NCBI GenBank assembly: GCA_028583405.1
Contig: CM053253.1
Span: forward strand, 9,168,441 to 9,232,440
Direction of reading: 5' to 3'
Length of the DNA: 64,000 nucleotides
DNA from: Pogonophryne albipinna
Lineage: Eukaryota; Chordata; Actinopteri; Perciformes; Artedidraconidae
Of this stretch, positions 48,045-64,000 are shown in pieces; positions within the stretch are counted from its first letter, which is position 1, and every line of letters starts with the position of its first letter. A model generated the notes under the pieces. The model did not search any database. It saw only the letters and a program-made list of their open reading frames with translations, and was not told the DNA's origin. Both the position numbers and the translations under genes were made by a program.

Positions 48045-48248
48045 GACGGAAGCATTGATGGCCTTCCTTAGTCTGTTCAGTCTCTTCCTGTCAGCAGCCG
48101 AGATGCTGCAGCCCCAGCAGGCCACACCATAGAAAATGGCTGATGCCACAACAGTGTCATAAAATGTCCGAAGGAGTGCCCCCTGCACCCCGAAAGACCT
48201 TAGTCTGCTCTGTCCCTTCTTGTACAGAGCAGCAGAATTATCAGTCCA
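48045..48248 (-). pseudogene. LINE reverse-transcriptase C-terminal fragment
   Basis: A 68-codon open minus-strand stretch reads YKKGQSRLRSFGVQGALLRT, FYDTVVASAIFYGVACWGC and RLNRLRKAINAS. This is the thumb/C-terminal signature of CR1/Rex1-like non-LTR retrotransposons. It lacks start, stop and the catalytic YADD region, so it is a 5'-truncated relic. It lies next to a diverged MITE-like block (47885-48050). Confidence 0.85.
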
Positions 48249-48299
48249 GAAGAAACAGGGGCTGATGTGACCCTCTTTCTGGTTTCAGACAGACGGGTG

Positions 48300-51200
48300 A
48301 AAAGAGGTTTCTGCAGCTCTTTCTCAAGCATGAGACAAATATTTATTTTGAACATTAAATCATCTCAACATATCATATAAGCGGTTAGGGTGGACTATCA
48401 AATGAAGGCATAAAACCCTAAAAATATATCATTAATTTAGTAAAACAAATACATGTATAAGTGGATTAATTCAACAGCTTTATTGTTGCATTAATAGCCC
48501 ATTGATAACCCTATGAATCATTTAATAAAAAACATCAAAATAATTTCACATTTTTCTAATGTTGAGAGGGAACATTTACCTATTTTCCTATTTTCATTTA
48601 AATTGTTTTATTTTAGTGAGGGATACCCTTTAGTGGAAGTTCAGGTCCACGCACCATGACTCAATGATCAAACAGTAATAAAGTGTTCTTGCCTGCTTTC
48701 CATGCGTGGGTGTGTGGTGGAAGGAGTCCCTGTATACAACATCTGAAATAACAGCCAGTAAATGGACAGTGAACCCAACCACACAGCGACAAACCAACAT
48801 TGTGAATTATACTTTGCATGCTGTGTGTGTGTGTCCATCCTTTGTTCCTGCTCTCCAGCCGTCTCCTACTTCCTCATTCCACCTTCAATTATGCAAAAGC
48901 AACAAAGCATCCAAGGGCTTCCCCAGGAGTTCCCAAACACAACACACCAATATAACAAGGTTTTGGAAACAGTATTACAACAAACAGTATTGCTACACTA
49001 CCTTGATGAAATGCCAGAGCAGGGTTGTGTAGTTAGTAGTGAACTCACAACAGTTGCCTGCACTGGCTTTAATTAATTTCTGGTTATTCTTCTGTTCATA
49101 TTCACTGTGTGTGGTCTGTCAGTATAATTGTGTTTTATCCTGCCAAAACAGCATGATTTGAACTAAATGCCAAGCCTTGTTGGTTGGAGAAATGCCAGGT
49201 GTTGTGTTTGGAAGACTCCCTGCCTGAGGCTCAGATTTCATCAGCTGACAGTTTGAATGCCTTTTTATGAATCAACCCAGTGAAAGTGTGAAGGCGTATA
49301 CTCCTTAATGAACGTTGACCAAAATCACAAGATGAATAAATTAAGCAATCAATCAATAGTAGGTGGAAAAATAAACAACGAATCGAAACTCACTGGATGT
49401 GTCATGATTACAAAGGCCAAAACGTGTTTCTTTTGAAGATCAGAGTTTCACTCCCTCAGGCAGTTGTACTACACATGTAGTAGATTTGTATCTGACTTGG
49501 CTATTAATGTGTTGCTGTTGGTCGAAATGCAAATATGCCCACGGAGGATCAGTCCCGTATTTGTTATTTCCATACTGAACAATTCTGCACCTCACAATTT
49601 ATATCCAATGTAAATATTTAGTGCCAACACAGGAAGTGCCTTTCCTGCAGAACAACATTTAAAGGAACAATTTAACCATAATTAATATACATTGTATAGC
49701 ATTCACATTCTCAGGCTTTCCACAATTTCTGTGCAGCGTCACACAATGTCTAGTATCCATCAGTGAGCTCAAACCCAAATATATGCAAACGATAATTTTC
49801 CTGTACGGGAGGATAATCCTGAAATACTTTGTCAAACAATAGATTAAAGAAAAAATATATAACGTGTTGAGTACTGAGCTTCAGACGGGTTGGTAAGCCA
49901 ATTTCGTTATCGTTTTACGAGGCAATATAGCTTCCCTTATGTCAATCTTTTATGCTAAGCTAACTCTCTGGACAAACACAAAAGTTGTATATTCTCAAAA
50001 TGGCTATTCATTTAACCATACCACAGTTCTCAAGTCATATATTACAAAAAGTAAAATTGTAAGTACGAGTATGTAATGTCATACACCATCCTTTAGCAAT
50101 TACCGTACGTTCATGGCTACAGTATATATTGTGTCAAGGCACACAGGGGTTAGTCAAGAGGTAACTGCTGTAAACTCTGAAATAAATGTTAGAAACATGA
50201 GTTATTATGGGCTGACTGCTGTGTTTGCACATTGACTGGACCTGCTCTGGTCATGAGGTTATGAGAAAAGGGAAACTAATGGTAAATTGACATGATTCAC
50301 CTAATGAATTAATGCTAAATGTAATCATCACTCAACAAAAGTCACTGACTGCTGATATTAACAAACCTTCAAGGGGAAAACTGAGTCTTGTAAAAATAGT
50401 AATAGTAATCATGTAATTAAGAGTCTTTCTCTATTTGATAGGTAAAGAAACAGGTCTTGTGATGCAATAAATAATAATCCTAATGTGAAATTCTCAGAAC
50501 TGCATGAAACATTACTCATACATAAACATGTGTTACTATATTTAGCAGTAAAACACCTGAGGGAAGATACTTGAGGCACAACTAGCTTGTGATGCAAGAA
50601 CAATTACAAAAGGGGAGAAGGTTCAGGCTCGTCAGGGCATGTCAACTTGAAAAACAAACCACAACTTTCTTTTATCATATGACTTCTCTGACGACAGCTG
50701 CTGTAACATTCACACCTGTGATTGCACCATGGTGGTCAATGAACCCCAACATTGCTTAATGATAACATTAACCACTACAGTTTAAAACAGGTTAAATAAT
50801 CAGCTAGGACCACTGGTTGTAAAAATGTCAAATAGATCAGATTAGATTTGGGGTTTATAGCCTGAAGCCATGTTTTTACTATCTTCCAAAATGTGTGAAA
50901 ATGCTGTTGTTTTTAACTTGAAAAGCGTTGCTCCCATTCAAACAGCAATTAAAGCCCCGCAACACTGGTGCAACTTTAAACTATCTGCCCAGAAAAATGT
51001 ATTTTGGGTCTTGTCTTCATGCTATATCTACAAAACAGAAAAACGACTAAAGGTCTCCAAATGCCCAAAGATTTATCAAAATCTGGCCAGATAAAAGCAA
51101 ATGATTCATGTTAAAAATAGCACAGGCAAGCTAGTAGAATACACACAGTGTTTTACGTCACAGACGCTGTAGGCGGCACATGTCACAACACTGCAGTGTT

Positions 51201-51900
51201 AAGCCGCCTGTGTGAGCGTGCGTCTGTGTGGGCTTCCCCAAGCAAATTCAGATGAAACCTTTAGTGTCATGACAGATCCCCTGCCATGCCTTCCGGGGAA
51301 GAAATCCATCACAATATTTTGCCCTGAGGCTATTGTAGTTTGCTACAGGGAATCATTAGCCGAAATTAACAGCAGGATGATAAACCTCTTAAATATAACT
51401 CTACACTAACACTAAAAAACAAATTGTTAAGTATTTTCGTGTTATATGAACTCACACGTCCTTGTCAGATAATATGTACTATAAAAGAAATGTCTAAGAG
51501 TTATAGAATAATCCTGTTGTTTAACAAAAAATACTGGAAATGGAGGTTGAGCTTCAACAATGTGAATTTGTCAGGTGTTAAACTGAACTTCAAATTATCC
51601 AAACCCCCAACAATTGTGAACGGCAGTAAATACAAGTCAAGGAGGAAAACATTAATATAAACTGTTAATAAAAACATTTATCAGAGATTTGCAACCTTTT
51701 TACTTTTGTTTAGCCTTTTTCCAACAGCAAAATGGTTTAAGCTTTTTAAATTCTAACAAGTCCTGCACTGAGCTTATTGCAGATGCAGATTTTGTTTTAA
51801 GTTACAAATGACAACAAGGGTTTTAAGAAGCAACGGGTGATGGTTCAATGAGGATGTTATTATTGGCCATGGTGTTTCCTCCGTGATGCAAATAGTTGTT
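48300..51900. other. Intergenic, no gene recognised
   Basis: 3.6 kb of AT-rich DNA with only short unrelated frames. The overlapping frames at 48706-49076 have no domain or splice context. I see no transposon ends with target duplications here. Confidence 0.45.
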
Positions 51901-51912
51901 TCGTCATAGAAA

Positions 51913-51939
51913 CTGAGTCATAGTCTGAGGCAGCATAAA
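51913..51939 (+). promoter_or_regulatory. AP-1 site and TATA-like box of the IL-17-like gene
   Basis: TGAGTCA (AP-1 consensus) at 51913-51919 and CATAAAA at 51933-51939 stand about 140-160 bp before the ATG of the cytokine gene. This spacing gives a transcription start near 51965. An inducible, AP-1-dependent promoter would suit a cytokine, but this is inferred from motifs only. Confidence 0.5.
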
Positions 51940-52075
51940 AACCGAAGGTGCACATAGAGAGAGTGCACTGCACAGGGAAAGGGAATCCCAGAGTTTATAC
52001 GAGATAGAAGAAAAAGGACAATTCCTGTTTGTTTCACCGTGTTTTGGGAAAATTGCTCTGATTTTCAACATCAGC

Positions 52076-53214
52076 ATGGACTCCACAGCTCTCCTGGTGA
52101 GTACTGTTAAAGGTTTTGAAAAAATATAAGATCTGAATACAGCTTTTATTTATTGTACTTGATAGGGAAAGACAGATTTGTTGTCGATGCTTTCACAAAG
52201 ACAGGAAGCTGCAATATTGCAAAGCTCACAAACAATAAGCATCTCGGAAAATTATCAACTAGTTATTTGGTTATTGTGGTGAAAGTGAAAACGCACACGT
52301 TGATAACGTGAGTCTAATTGAAATATATCTATGTTTACAGAATCTTCTTTTACAACTGGTGCTTATGGGGACAGTGTGCGGCATCCCTGTCTGTAAACAT
52401 CCCTGTGAGCGGACCAGTGTATACAACGAGTTGTCCTTCAGACATATCTCAGAGCTCCAAGACTCGTCGGTGGCACCCTGGGAAATGAGGTGAGTTCCCT
52501 TTCTGTTGCACAGAATCATCTTACTAATCACCGAGTAACTTTGTTGAAGCTGAATTCTATCTTAAGCTACTGACAAGATTGAGGGTCATGATATACTCAA
52601 ACAGAATTACTTTAAACTATTTGTTCTACGATCACATCAGCATTTAAAATAATGGGGAAAAGACCCACAACTTCTCAGTCTTTCATAAGGAATTGATGGA
52701 GTTGCAGTTAACATTACAAATTACAGAAATAGAATTGTCTAGAATGGAAAAAGAGAGCTAGAGAGAGCCATTTAAACCCACCTCTGTAAATCAAATCAAT
52801 TGATGCAACTGTGCAGCGTTAAAAAATGACATCTTGGATTTAAATGTTCTCTTAGATGTGGCAAAACTTTAATGAAGTGCCAGAAAAATAAAATGTATGG
52901 GAGCAGAAATCTATAGACATGTCTGTGTTAACAAGCCCCATTTCCCCTCATTTGTTTCATCCACCCTTGTTTGCCACTCTGCTTCCACATATTTATGTTC
53001 TTTTATTTTCCTTATCCTTTCCAGTATTGACACAGCATCTGACAGACACCCCGAACACATCCTGTACGCTGGATGCAAGGAATGCACTTTGAAGAACATG
53101 GTCGCCAAGCCTATCATGCTCCAGGTTTTTGTCTATCACAACATAACTGGACCTGCTTGGTGCAAGTGTCCCTTCAATCTGGCCGTTGGATGTACATGTG
53201 TCCAGAAACATTAA
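52076..53214 (+). CDS. IL-17 family-like secreted cytokine (3 exons)
   Basis: Exons 52076-52096, 52341-52489 and 53025-53214 have GT-AG borders and sum to 360 nt (119 aa plus TAA). Residues 1-21 are a signal peptide (MDSTALL joined to NLLLQLVLMGTVCG). The core keeps the IL-17 landmarks: SSVAPWE (aa 49-55; SxSPW in the family), an acidic DxxR-P segment (aa 63-66), AGCKEC (72-77), and the terminal VGCTCV (111-116). This fits a cystine-knot-like ligand for IL-17 receptors. Differences from typical IL-17s: only 119 aa, the first cysteine pair spaced CxxC rather than CxxxxC, an extra CKC (103-105), and a very short strand 2-3 loop. There is one N-glycosylation motif, NIT (96-98). It could be a divergent teleost IL-17 paralogue. 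I do not assign a number. Confidence 0.8.
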
Positions 53215-53408
53215 CGAACTGATGCATGTTATGGACATGTAATAATTATATCATATGTTTTTCCCTTGCAATTTCATAAGTTGCTTTATTGGGGAATCCA
53301 ATTTTATGGAGGAAAAAAACATTATTTTCTGTTACCTCCCTTTTTTCTGTTACATTTGTGTTACATGTATCATGTAGTGTGCAACAAATACTTACTACTT
53401 TAGTACAA

Positions 53409-53414
53409 AATAAA
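53409..53414 (+). promoter_or_regulatory. Polyadenylation signal of the IL-17-like gene
   Basis: AATAAA 195 bp after the stop codon. A second AATAAA follows near 53509. The 3' UTR is AT-rich, as is usual for short-lived cytokine mRNAs. Confidence 0.55.
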
Positions 53415-53519
53415 TAATATTTGTGTTTAATACAAATGTGAAAACTAAATAATTGTTTGCATATTGTGCATTAAAAAATGCTACTGTGCTAGAGTTTACT
53501 GTATCCGTAATAAAATATA

Positions 53520-54350
53520 TTGAATTCAAGTAAAATGAGAATGTTTTGATTTTCTGTATTAGTCACATCAGCCAACTTTTTGCACAAAACCTATAAGTGG
53601 GTCTGTGTACTTTTTGTCAGTATGATTTTTCATTTAGTTTCCGTGTAAACGGAGAACAAATTTGAAACGGAGAATGAATTCGAAACCAAAATTGGCCTCC
53701 ATTGTTGTGCACAACAAAGTGTTCAAGCTCAGATCTCTAATGATCTAATTGGTTATATGGCTTTTAACATGTGCATTCTGGGTGCAGGGGCTTGATAATT
53801 GAGTGTGGTATTTCAATGGCAGTGTTTAGCAAACAACACACAGGCTGTCGGTTTTGAATAACGTGTATAGGCCACAAATAATCACATTTTTCTCATTAAA
53901 GAAAATTCTCTGATAATTCATATTGAATATTATCTATCGTTGCAGCTTTAACCACACCATTTAAAATGTTGTTCTCCTCCAGCTTTTATTTTAGTTCATA
54001 TCATAACCCCTATCAATCAACCTGCACCATATGTTTGTTCCTGTTAAATCCTTCAGGCAGATTCTACTTTATCTCACAAGAGTATGAACTATATGTTATT
54101 ATGTTTTTGTGTTAAATAAAGCCATTTTGAAAAATGTATTGTACTGAATGTTGTTAAATGTTACAAAAGCTTTTTGTCTTGATCAGATTTTGAGTCTGTT
54201 ACAAATATGATCATTGCTTTATTTATCTGTATCTCATTACTCTGAACAACTACAGTGATTTAAGAAACACCAGACATAGTTCTTAACATACATGTTTATT
54301 GACATTACTCGTAATATATCAACAGACATTTCAGGCACCTGTGAATGTAG
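53520..54350. other. Intergenic, nothing recognised
   Basis: AT-rich sequence with several AATAAA-like strings (e.g. about 54114) but no exon or transposon ends. Confidence 0.45.
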
Positions 54351-54358
54351 GTAGAGAC

Positions 54359-55728
54359 CAGTGACGTGCGGTGAGGTTCATGGCTGGTGAGGCACTGACT
54401 CTTTCAGAGTCAGATTTACAAATATGATGTATTTTGACCTTAAAGGTGGCGGGGTAGGTAATTTTGGAGAAACCAGCTCGAGTGCGCTAGAATTTGAAAA
54501 TACACAGCCCCTCCTCCAACACACACGAACGCGCACATGACCAATGAGGGCACGAGATAAGTTTGTGCACAGATGGAAGGCTGACAGGCAGGTTATTTTA
54601 GCCGGGCCGGCTAAAATGATTGGTCGTGCTTTTTACAGTACTACGGCTTCCACAGATGACATGTTTTTATGTATTTTTTGTCAAAGCACTTCAGATATTC
54701 ATTGCTATCGGGATGTTAAGAGCATTCCATGGAATATAACAAAAAGTGTATATCGTGCCGGTTTCTCAAACTTACCTACCCCACCTTTAATCGATATATT
54801 CTGTTATTTTCAAAAGCTTTTTTAGTCTGATGCTTCGATTCATTTTAAACAGACCGTTCAACAAAAGGATAGCCTACCCAAAATCTAAATATTGGATTGT
54901 TCTCTCTTAGTAAGATCCAATTTTCATTACAATTGTGGTCTTACCTTGACTTGAAGATGAAGTCCATGCTATCCTTCTGGACAACAATCTTTATTACTTT
55001 TTTGTAAAAGTCCTCCTTATCTTCCTCTAGTTTCAAAAGTCTAGTTTGTTGTTTGTGTCTACGTCTCTGTGTAGAATAACAGTAGCAACAAGAACCTGTG
55101 GGCTCACTTGCGCCCCCTTCAGTGCGGCAGAGGTTATGGCTGCCTCCCCTGGTGCTTTTTTCATTGCCGTTGTATGATGAGACCAGCGAGCTTAAATATC
55201 ATATATACGTGAAATAAGATATTTAGAGAATATGGATGGCGAGGATAAATGTAATAAAGGGATCTACAAACATTACATTGGTGACATACAGTGAGATGGT
55301 GCAGGCATGCGCTTAGGGCCCGCTTTCCAGCCAGTTTCTGTGGGGTGACGCATTCTGGGGTGAGGCAGAGCTCATCTGTGCCTCACCTTACCACACAGTA
55401 ACTGGCTTGAGCGCGCTCACAAAATAAGTGCCCGCGCTAAATTAGTGCCCACGCTCCAGCAAGTTACTGTGGGTTTCTGTGAGGCAGAGCTCGTCCCTGC
55501 CTCACTTCTCAATCTCATCGCTCCCCGTAGTTGTAGCGGAGCTCGGCAAATTAGCCGATTTTTACTATAAAAAGCGATTGGAATCATACAGAAATCACAT
55601 TTACAACACAGATCAGTGGACACATTTTATTATTATTATTATTTGTATTATTATTATTTTTTTCCGTTACATTGGAGAATGACAAGTGAGGCTCTGCCTC
55701 ACCTGCCTCCCCTGACCGCACGTCGCTG
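54359..55728. mobile_element. hAT-like element with nested TTAA MITE
   Basis: Termini CAGTGACGTGCGGT / ACCGCACGTCGCTG, with a perfect 8-bp duplication GTAGAGAC at 54351-54358 and 55729-55736. The interior has repeated GAGGCAGAGCTC motifs and a (TTA)n run near 55630-55660. A TTAA MITE is inserted at 54440-54790. No transposase frame was recognised. Confidence 0.93.
54440..54790. mobile_element. piggyBac-like MITE, third copy
   Basis: Same family as 1156-1554 and 1830-4714, with TTAA at 54440-54443 and 54787-54790 and AGGTGGCGGGG / CCCCACCT ends. It is nested in the hAT-like element. Confidence 0.88.
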
Positions 55729-55736
55729 GTAGAGAC

Positions 55737-57160
55737 ACACAGAGGTCTGTTGTCTCTTGTATCACTTGGACCACGTCACTGTCTTTGTATGTGTTGAATC
55801 AGCATATTTTCCTCTTTAGGTGACTTCAAGAGACTTTAAGATGATAGTTTTGGATTGTTTGAAGTGGGCTGTATGAGGTTCTTATCCAGTCGGTGTATAA
55901 CCTCCAGCAGACAGCGGTTGGCACAACCCCAGTTAGTAGAAGAGACAGGAGTACCAGCACAGCAGCAAAACCTATTTTATCCACCCAAAAATGAAGGCCC
56001 ACCTGAAAAAATCGCTATATTTAGCGTTAAATAACGTACACTTAAACTGATATAGCTTTTTTGGGTGGATAAAATAAATGTTGCTTCTGCCCACGTCTTC
56101 AGCAGTACATGGCTCTGCTGTGCCGGGCTCCTGTATGTTTCTCCACACGACTACTGTAGGTAATACACCACATACTACCCCACTTAAAAAGACCAGAACT
56201 ATCCCCTTAACTTTTTTGTTGTTCACAACAACAAAAAACGCATGCAGATGGTTGTAGTCTGTAGCCAGCCAGTGGTGGAGCATGGTGGTGGGCAGCGGTG
56301 TGACTTCTAGCTGTCATGGTGATGTTCATATGACAATTGACTGCCAGCTTGAACTTTACCGAGAGCAGAGTTAGTTTTAGTATTTGAATTACAATGACAT
56401 TATTCTCAGACTTGCCATAGTTCTTGGTTTGTACCACTGCTGCTCTGTACAGCTGAGTAGCCTACTGGGGACCCACTGGGAGTCATGTGACTGGAGCAGG
56501 AGAGTAACACACGTCACACCTGCAGCCATGATGCTCCAGCTCAATGGCGGTCGAGTCTTTCAGCCCCACCTGTAAGAAGATAAACAAAATAAATATGTAT
56601 TCAGTTTGCTTCCTATTATTTCTTTTAGGGTAAGATTTTGGTTTAATAACATTGTGCTATTTTAAGGAGTAAATAAAAAGCAATATCTTTGTTCCTAAAT
56701 GTTTTCTATATATTACAACTTCTTATACTGATATGAATTGATTTACTTTTATACTACGAACGAAGAAAAATGACTCTTTAACAACAGAACAGGAACACAA
56801 CTGTGACCTCTGTGCAGCACACACAGACCAGTCAGTCAATTTCTGGGGAGTAGCTACCTTGTGCTAGTTATATTAAAGTTTATGCGATACATCCGCACAT
56901 TTGGGTTTGATTAAATAGTTCAATTTCATATTTCAGACACAGCCAGCTGAGCAAGGCCATACTGCATACAGCATGAGACTATGTAAGACTAATTTAAAAA
57001 CTGTAAATCACTGAGGCATGTATAATATATATATTAATATATATATATATTCCTTCAGTTTTTTTACTTACTTTTTCTTGTTATTGAATAGTCATCGACG
57101 TTCTTCTGTAACACTGACATGGATCATTTTATCCAGCAGGTGGCGAGGAAAACATCGAAA
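55737..57160. other. Intergenic with one fold-back repeat
   Basis: Positions 55974-56075 form an inverted repeat (ATTTTATCCACCCAAAA and its complement) around about 68 bp. The frame 55972-56283 on the minus strand crosses it and is not a credible gene. AT-rich runs occur at 57025-57050. Nothing else is supportable. Confidence 0.45.
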
Positions 57161-57164
57161 GAGA

Positions 57165-57221
57165 TATTTTTACTTCCGGGTCAGCAGCTCTTCCTTTCCC
57201 GTCGGCCATTTGTCCTATACG
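57165..57221 (+). promoter_or_regulatory. rps21: rps21 promoter, 5'TOP start and non-coding exon 1
   Basis: ACTTCCGGGTC (ETS-like) at about 57173 is followed by the pyrimidine run CTCTTCCTTTCCC at 57188-57200, a typical 5' terminal oligopyrimidine start of ribosomal-protein genes. Exon 1 would be about 57188-57221, with donor GTGCGT at 57222. GGCCAT (YY1-like) lies at 57204-57209. The TOP motif implies growth/mTOR-dependent translation. Confidence 0.75.
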
Positions 57222-57693
57222 GTGCGTATCTGTCGAGCTCTCGTCTTAAAAACGCTTTAAAATCCCCTTTTCTCCCTACGTTGCCGCAATATTATCTTCG
57301 ATATGTCAACGTGAATGTAACTTTGTTGTTTTAGATAAGTGTTGGGATGTGTTTATGGGACTTAATTGTGTGTAACTATCAGACGTTTGTGTGAGCAGCC
57401 ACATGCGGCCGCTCTGAGTATGCTAACTGATGTGCTAGCTGGCTAGCAAGTCATTATTGGTTTCTGAGTAACATATCCCCAGACTGTGTATGGCATTTGT
57501 GTTATTATTCACACGGTGTTATTTCTGCGTTTATACGAAGAATAACGACTGTTGGAACATTAAAATGCATGTGAGAGTGTTAGCATAGTTACGCTAGCTA
57601 GTTAGCGCAAAAAGGAAAACGCGCATCTGATTTTTCTGTTTTGGGGTTTCTTTCTTTCAGATTTGTAGGCGACCGCCTGTACAACCTGTAAAC

Positions 57694-62414
<4,721 letters not shown>

Positions 62415-62446
62415 GTGTGATGCTGAAGAAGTGGAAACTTTGTAAA

Positions 62447-62452
62447 AATAAA
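62447..62452 (+). promoter_or_regulatory. rps21: rps21 polyadenylation signal
   Basis: AATAAA 33 bp after the stop codon, followed by an A-rich run and a T-rich stretch. This gives the very short 3' UTR usual for ribosomal-protein genes. Confidence 0.85.
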
Positions 62453-62760
62453 ATAGAAAAAAAATAACTTTGTCTTTTCTTTTATTCTGGTATTGAGCTT
62501 TGAGGCAACATTTCAATGTACTGGAAAGTGTTCCTAAAAATCAGTCTGTGAAAAAAAAATTGATTAAACATAACCACTTGGCAACAGGCAAGGGTAACAA
62601 CAGATGCCTTTATTTGGGTAATGTTTATCAGGGGCAACGATAATCAAATGATGTGAGCCTCTGTTCCAGCTCAGCACTAAACTTCAAGCAATGCAAAGAA
62701 AATGTTTAATATTGTATTGTTAAAACTTATTAAACTTGTTAAAAGCCTGTTCAACTAAAT

Positions 62761-63382
62761 CAGGGGTGGGGAACCTCCGGCCCCCGTGCCGTATACGGCC
62801 CGTGAGACCATTTGATGCGGCCCTCGAGGTAATTTATAAACACGCAAAAAAAATTAAAGAAATCTAGACCGCAAAATAATTAAACAAGAGAGTGCCTGTT
62901 TTTCCTGGCCGAGGTCAGGGTCCTTGAACACAACACAAGCCCAACATGTCATCACGTGGTATATGTCTCGACTGACGGGTGCAGTTCTGACGGAGAGCAC
63001 CAGAACGCCGCTCCAGCACTTCCACAAATTGCAGTACCCATAAGGAGCTGTACACATGCCGCAGCTTTTGCGTGGCTGTGTCTTTAGTTGTAAGCCCAGT
63101 GGCGATCTGTTCATCTGTCATACTGATCATACAGTCAATAACTTATTGACTGTTATTAGAATCTGGTTAGCTAGCTATGCTAACGAATATAAGAAGCTTT
63201 TTCTACAACCAGTGAGGTAAAGGCACATCTTTATATGATCATTATAGTTATAAAAAAATAAGAGAGGAAAAACTGGTATAAAATACTATATGACAGTAAA
63301 AAAAAGAATACAGTTTAAAAGGGGAGTGATTTGTAAAATCAATTGAAATGGCCCTTGAGAGGAAAAAGGTTCCCCACCCCTG
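62761..63382. mobile_element. hAT/Charlie-like element downstream of rps21
   Basis: Termini CAGGGGTGGGGAACCT / GGTTCCCCACCCCTG, with a perfect 8-bp duplication AACTAAAT at 62753-62760 and 63383-63390. The right subterminal block (63223-63335) is shared with the element at 8989 and partly with that at 4801. Only short frames remain. Confidence 0.93.
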
Positions 63383-63390
63383 AACTAAAT

Positions 63391-64000
63391 GCTCATTGCT
63401 TTAAAACCTGCACTTACTGATAGATAATTAAAATAAGCTTTCATTGAATAAATAGGTAGTATCTAATAGTTAAATATCTAGGTATTATAAAGTCAAGTGT
63501 CTTTGTTGGCTGAATGAATAAATAGGCGATATAATATAATGTGAGTAACGTTTAAAACATTTTAGGTATCAATCAATATGAACAGTACCTTCAAATGTTT
63601 CACTGTTCACATTGCTGAAGGCTGGTTGACTGTTTCCTCTCAGGTTAGTATATTATTACAGGTGCTGAAGAACTGGCAGTACTTTGCTACTGGTTTATTC
63701 CAGCAGAGGGCAGCATGTGACAAGAAATTAAAGTTTTCATCAAAACTCACAAATATGTTCTACTTTAAAAGGATTGCACGCAGGAAATGAAATCCTATTC
63801 TAGTAAAATAAGTCATGTAGAATTCAGAATCTGGTGTTATTTTTCTTTAGTAATTCAGTCACGTTGCTTCTCAATCCTACTGACTTGACTGACATCTATT
63901 GTTGGGGTTTTATTATTTTCTATGGTGTCAGATACTTATTGAAGCTATAATAATTATAAGGAACAATATTGAAAACTGTGAAGGCAAGTTTGTTTATATG
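63391..64000. other. Intergenic, nothing recognised
   Basis: AT-rich DNA to the end of the window. The 70-codon frame at 63578-63790 has no known domain. Confidence 0.45.

Noticed and set aside
48706..49076. Two overlapping frames of about 105 codons
   Set aside because: No domain, the frames compete on the same strand, and the composition looks like non-coding DNA.

Overview
The window looks like nuclear DNA from a teleost fish. The genes are vertebrate, with small exons and GT-AG introns. Long (CA)n arrays are frequent, and non-coding DNA is full of cut-and-paste transposons (mostly hAT-type, with 8-bp target duplications), short TTAA-flanked MITEs, LINE 3' ends and a solo LTR. No prokaryotic or organellar feature was seen. 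I cannot name the species.

Layout. 1-8.4 kb: a 45-bp minisatellite, then a stack of nested transposons (a TA-flanked element inside a hAT, inside a TTAA MITE, inside a duplicated segment), a second hAT, and a possible upstream promoter for the next gene. 8.4-31.8 kb: a complete cry1-type cryptochrome gene on the + strand, with 14 coding exons whose lengths sum to exactly 654 codons. Its introns hold hAT elements, a LINE fragment, long CA arrays and, in the 5.3-kb intron 22940-28279, four intact antisense exons matching the laminin alpha-5 (lama5) short arm. 31.8-43.9 kb: cry 3' UTR, an inverted copy of the 1-4.8 kb segment without its insertions, a duplicated repeat pair, a solo LTR and several MITEs. 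43.9-47.9 kb: a long-TIR DNA transposon carrying a broken gene for a protein with a nuclease-like pattern of acidic motifs and a C-terminal CXC (tesmin/TSO1-like) cysteine domain. 48-52 kb: a LINE fragment and otherwise unremarkable DNA. 52.1-53.2 kb: a three-exon gene for a small secreted IL-17-family-like cytokine (119 aa). 54.4-55.7 kb: another hAT. 57.2-62.5 kb: complete rps21 (83 aa) with a 5'TOP promoter, and with insertions in its introns. 62.8-63.4 kb: one more hAT.

The three host genes are not functionally linked: circadian repressor/flavoprotein, cytokine, ribosomal protein. The lama5 fragment is notable because LAMA5 and RPS21 are neighbours in human; here a lama5 piece lies about 32 kb from rps21, inside another gene. 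The most unusual items are this fragment, whose exon order is a circular permutation of the order I recall for the human protein, and the long-TIR transposon with its nuclease-like/CXC protein.
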